Assembly: GCA_021802185.1 (NCBI GenBank)
Contig: JAKAAV010000078.1
Location: forward strand, 1 to 8,239
DNA from: Chloroflexota bacterium
Lineage (GTDB): Bacteria > Chloroflexota > Limnocylindria > Limnocylindrales > CSP1-4
DNA length: 8,239 nt
Direction of reading: 5' to 3'
Of the stretch, positions 6,126 through 8,239 are shown piece by piece. Numbering within the stretch: position 1 is the first letter of the stretch; each line of letters begins with the position of its first letter. The translations under genes were made by a program, and so were the position numbers. Below the pieces are notes generated by a model. It was not told the DNA's origin. It saw only the letters and a list, made by a program, of their open reading frames with translations, and made no database searches.

Positions 6126-6134
6126 AACGACGGG

Positions 6135-6980
6135 ATGAGAGCGATCGTGGTCGGCGATGGGCCGATGGGCCGTGCGGTGGCGTTGGCCCTCCGGGACCGG
6201 GGAGACGAGGTCGAGGTCCTGGGGCGGCCGGACAAGGCGCACCCGCCCGGTCGCTTCTCCGATGTCGACGTCGTCCTGGAGTTCTCGCGCGGGGGCGCGG
6301 TGCTGCCGAACCTGGCCGCGGCCCTCGCCGGCGGGTGCCGCGCGTTCGTCATCGGCACGACGGCGTGGACCGTGCAGCCGGCGGAGATCGCCGCGCTGCT
6401 GACCCAGCACTCGGCGGCCGCGGTCGTGGGGGCGAACTTCAGTCCCGGCGTGAACCTGCTCGGGCGGCTCGTGCAGGCCGCGGCAGCGATGTTCGGCACG
6501 CTGCCCGCGTACGACGCCTACGTCCTCGAGTGGCACCGGCGCGGCAAGACGGACCGGCCCTCGGGCACGGCCCTCGACCTCGCGCGTCGGGTCCTGGACG
6601 TGCATCCGGTCAAGCGCCGCGTCGCCGGCCGGGAGCACACCGGGCCGCCGGATCCGGACGAGCTCGAAGTGGTCGGCGTGCGCGCGGGGTCCTCCCCGGG
6701 GATGCATCTCGTCGCGTTCGACGCGCCCGGCGAGACCGTCGAGCTGCGGCTGACCGCGCGCGACCGCTCCGCGTACGCGCTCGGTGCGATCGCTGCGGCC
6801 GATTGGCTGCTCCGCACGCGGCGTCCGCCCGGACTGCACGCCTTCGATGTCGTCGTCGACGAGCTGCTGGCCGCGGCGTCCGGGGGACCGCCCGACGTGC
6901 AGCCGCCAGCACCCGCCGTATTCCATCCCGCCACGACCACAACGGCGACCGGGCCAGAGGCCCTTGGAGGACTCCGATGA
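6135..6980 (+). CDS. dapB: 4-hydroxy-tetrahydrodipicolinate reductase
   Basis: DapB reduces the DapA product to tetrahydrodipicolinate with NAD(P)H in the cytosol. Of 281 residues, the Rossmann start is MRAIVVGDGPMGRAV with a compact GDGPMG motif (7-12), one residue shorter than the E. coli GAGGRMG. VLEFS (47-51) and FVIGTTAW (71-78) follow, then VVGANFSPGVNL (97-108), as in the family's hinge and active site. The catalytic block EWHRRGKTDRPSGTA (132-146) keeps His134, Lys138, and the PSGTA substrate loop, but the second His of the usual HH pair is Arg135. GMHLVAF and GETVELRLTARDRSAYALGAIAAADWL (189-225) complete the domain. Residues 250-281 are a Pro/Thr/Ala tail beyond the family core. The start ATG 6135 has GGAGGA 8 nt upstream; the in-frame GTG at 6072 would lie right after the terminator and is rejected. 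The stop overlaps dapA by ATGA. Confidence 0.93.
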   Translation: MRAIVVGDGPMGRAVALALRDRGDEVEVLGRPDKAHPPGRFSDVDVVLEFSRGGAVLPNLAAALAGGCRAFVIGTTAWTVQPAEIAALLTQHSAAAVVGANFSPGVNLLGRLVQAAAAMFGTLPAYDAYVLEWHRRGKTDRPSGTALDLARRVLDVHPVKRRVAGREHTGPPDPDELEVVGVRAGSSPGMHLVAFDAPGETVELRLTARDRSAYALGAIAAADWLLRTRRPPGLHAFDVVVDELLAAASGGPPDVQPPAPAVFHPATTTTATGPEALGGLR

Positions 6981-8089
6981 ACGATCACTTCCCGAGCGAG
7001 ACCCGTCGCGCACGTGCGGCGGAGAGCGTCCCCGCCCTGCGCGGCGCGTTCACCGCGCTCGTCACTCCGTTCGACGACGACGGTGCCGTCGACGATGCCG
7101 CCCTGGCACGGCTGCTCGAACGGCAGCTCGCCGACGGCATCGACGGGCTCGTGCCCTGCGGGACCACCGGGGAATCGCCGACGATGACCCCGGCCGAGCG
7201 CGAGCACGTCATCGCCGCCGCCGTCGAGGCGGCGCACCGGTGGACGTCGCACGGCGGGACGGCGGCGTCCGGGCGTCGGCCGCTCGTCGTGGCCGGCACG
7301 GGTACGAACGACACCGCGGCCACGATCCGCGCCACGCGCCGCGCGGCCGAGCTCGGTGCCGACGCCGCACTCGTCGTGACGCCGTACTACAACCGCCCCG
7401 ATCAGCGGATGCTGGCCGCGCACTTCAGCGCGGTCGCCGACGAGGGCGGCCTCCCGATCGTCGTGTACAACGTGCCCTCGCGCACGGGCGCGAACGTGGA
7501 GGCCGACACGACGCTGCGGCTGGCGGAGCACCCGCGCGTCGTGGCCGTCAAGGAGGCGTCGGGGAACCTCGAGCAGATCGCGACGATCATCCGCGACCGG
7601 CCGAGCGGCTTCTCGGTGATGGCAGGCGACGACGCGTGGACGCTCGCCGTGCTTGCGATGGGCGGCGACGGCGTGGTCAGCGTCGCTTCGAACGAGATCC
7701 CGGGCGAGATGGCCGCCCTGTGCGCGGCGGCGCGCGACGGCGATTGGGTTCGGGCGCGTGCGCTCCACGATCGCTGGCTGCCGCTGTTCCGCGCGAACTT
7801 CCGCGGCGGCCCGAACCCGGTCCCCGTGAAGGCGGCCCTCTCGATGATGGGCCTGATCCGCGACAGCCTCCGGCAGCCGCTCCTGCCGCTCGACCAACCG
7901 GCGCGCGAACGGCTGGCGTCCGTCCTCTCGGATGCCGGCCTGCTGCCGGCGGACGACACCGCAGCGGAGGTCGCGACGGCCGGTGCGACCGTCCCTGGGC
8001 GGCGCACGACCGGCGGGTCAGCCGGCCAGCACCGCAGTCCCGCCCCCGCCCCGGCGGCCGCGGCGTCCATTGTCGGTGGCCGGGCATGA
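6977..8089 (+). CDS. dapA: 4-hydroxy-tetrahydrodipicolinate synthase
   Basis: DapA condenses pyruvate and aspartate semialdehyde through a Schiff base, the committed step to diaminopimelate and lysine. The TIM-barrel motifs are all present: FTALVTPFDDDG (25-36), CGTTGESPT (61-69), TPYYNRPDQ (135-143) with Tyr137/Tyr138, VYNVPSRTG (163-171) with catalytic Tyr164 and Arg169, the Schiff-base Lys192 in VAVKEASGN, GDDAWTL (217-223) and NPVPVKAAL (280-288). By alignment to E. coli, the lysine-feedback residues Ala49, His53, His56 and Glu84 are Pro68, Pro72, Arg75 and Ala115 here, so lysine inhibition is probably weak. At 370 residues it exceeds the usual 290 or so: about 19 extra N-terminal residues, a loop insertion near 89-100, and a 47-residue Ala/Pro/Gly-rich tail. 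The start ATG overlaps the dapB stop and has TTGGAGG (6964-6970) 6 nt upstream. The stop overlaps the next gene by ATGA. Confidence 0.95.
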   Translation: MNDHFPSETRRARAAESVPALRGAFTALVTPFDDDGAVDDAALARLLERQLADGIDGLVPCGTTGESPTMTPAEREHVIAAAVEAAHRWTSHGGTAASGRRPLVVAGTGTNDTAATIRATRRAAELGADAALVVTPYYNRPDQRMLAAHFSAVADEGGLPIVVYNVPSRTGANVEADTTLRLAEHPRVVAVKEASGNLEQIATIIRDRPSGFSVMAGDDAWTLAVLAMGGDGVVSVASNEIPGEMAALCAAARDGDWVRARALHDRWLPLFRANFRGGPNPVPVKAALSMMGLIRDSLRQPLLPLDQPARERLASVLSDAGLLPADDTAAEVATAGATVPGRRTTGGSAGQHRSPAPAPAAAASIVGGRA

Positions 8090-8239
8090 GCGCCGCGCTC
8101 CCCGGCCCTGATCGCGAACTCGTGGGGGAACAGCACCACCCGGGGTCGAGGCTGCTCGAGGACCTCGACGCCGGACGTCGACGTGCGGCATGGCCGGACC
8201 CGGCGGCGCCGGACGGGTGGCGCGTGGATGCCGGCCTCC
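8086..8239 (+). CDS. dapD: Probable tetrahydrodipicolinate N-succinyltransferase, N-terminal part
   Basis: The ATG overlaps the dapA stop (ATGA), with only a weak GGTGG upstream, so coupled translation is likely. The 51 residues visible run to the window end. The block LLEDLDAGRRRAWPDPAAPDGWRVDAGL matches the pattern of the DapD N-terminal domain (L-x2-LD-x-G-x2-R, then DGxW-x-V before the conserved helix). The left-handed beta-helix that would prove the family lies outside the window. The position after dapB and dapA supports the succinylase branch of diaminopimelate synthesis. It could instead be another dap-operon gene; the identity is moderately sure and the reading frame is well supported. 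Confidence 0.55.
   Translation, partial: MSAALPGPDRELVGEQHHPGSRLLEDLDAGRRRAAWPDPAAPDGWRVDAGL

Larger units (their letters stand above)
5922..6134 (+). promoter_or_regulatory. Structured dap leader RNA, probable transcription attenuator
   Basis: The transcript between the promoter and dapB folds strongly by eye. GCGAAGC (5946-5952) pairs with GCTTCGC (5987-5993). Inside it GGCCC (5959-5963) pairs with GGGCC (5977-5981) and TGCC with GGCA around a GGGA tetraloop of GNRA type (5968-5971), with one bulged C. A 9-bp hairpin follows (6008-6016 with 6023-6031, loop AGGCGC), then an intrinsic terminator (6033-6070). After it come a hairpin CGTCGG-TCGAT-CCGACG (6077-6093) and a small hairpin over the ribosome binding site (6113-6125). 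GCGGCCC (5957-5963) is perfectly complementary to GGGCCGC (6035-6041), so an antiterminator that breaks both the first hairpin and the terminator is possible. It does not match the lysine riboswitch, and the T-box core TGGNACC is absent. The signal could be a leader peptide, an uncharacterised ligand-binding RNA or a protein. Confidence 0.65.

Noticed and set aside
6072..6134. Upstream GTG start for dapB
   Set aside because: It lies one base after the terminator T-run, has no ribosome binding site and would add residues before the universal Rossmann start; ATG 6135 with GGAGGA is better.
5702..6976. Long frame upstream of and in frame with dapA
   Set aside because: It crosses the Usp gene, promoter, terminator and dapB in a non-coding frame; dapA motifs begin only after ATG 6977, which has a ribosome binding site.
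1..8239. CRISPR arrays, insertion sequences, tRNA or rRNA genes
   Set aside because: No regularly spaced repeats, transposase motifs, terminal inverted repeats or RNA-gene signatures were seen on either strand.

Overview
The window is very GC-rich (above 70% by eye) and densely coded, with ordinary bacterial housekeeping and biosynthesis genes. The organism is a high-GC bacterium. The UvrB sequence style, short ATGA gene overlaps, and start codons lying within 6-10 nt of TANNNT -10 boxes (likely leaderless transcripts) fit a high-GC Chloroflexota lineage (for example Limnocylindria-like) or, less well, an actinobacterium. This placement is an inference from gene style only.

Layout. (1) 109-723 (+) is coaE, dephospho-CoA kinase. 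(2) 780-3236 (+) is uvrB, excinuclease subunit B, with an unusual C-terminal extension of about 150 residues. It has its own promoter in the 56-nt gap after coaE, and that promoter overlaps a near-perfect GAAC-N4-GTTC palindrome that looks like a LexA/SOS box. (3) 3347-3883 (-) is a DJ-1/PfpI-family protein convergent with uvrB. (4) 4079-5341 and 5338-5856 (+) are an ArsB/NhaD-like ion transporter and a UspA-like protein, overlapping by ATGA; a 195-bp divergent intergenic region with a 21-bp tandem repeat separates them from the pfpI-like gene. (5) 5857-6134 is a non-genic control region: a textbook TTGACA-17-TACGGT promoter, then a structured leader with a possible 19-codon leader peptide, several stable hairpins and a clear intrinsic terminator, ending in a ribosome binding site that can itself be folded away. 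(6) 6135-6980 dapB, 6977-8089 dapA and, cut by the window end, 8086-8239 a probable dapD form an ATGA-coupled operon for meso-diaminopimelate/lysine synthesis.

How it works together. DapA condenses pyruvate and aspartate semialdehyde, DapB reduces the product to tetrahydrodipicolinate, and DapD would succinylate it. The most interesting part of the window is the dap leader, which has all the parts of a transcription attenuator but does not match the lysine riboswitch or a canonical T-box as far as can be judged by eye. DapA also lacks several residues that make the E. coli enzyme sensitive to lysine, so control of this pathway may fall mainly on the leader RNA. No mobile elements, CRISPR arrays, tRNAs or rRNAs were seen.
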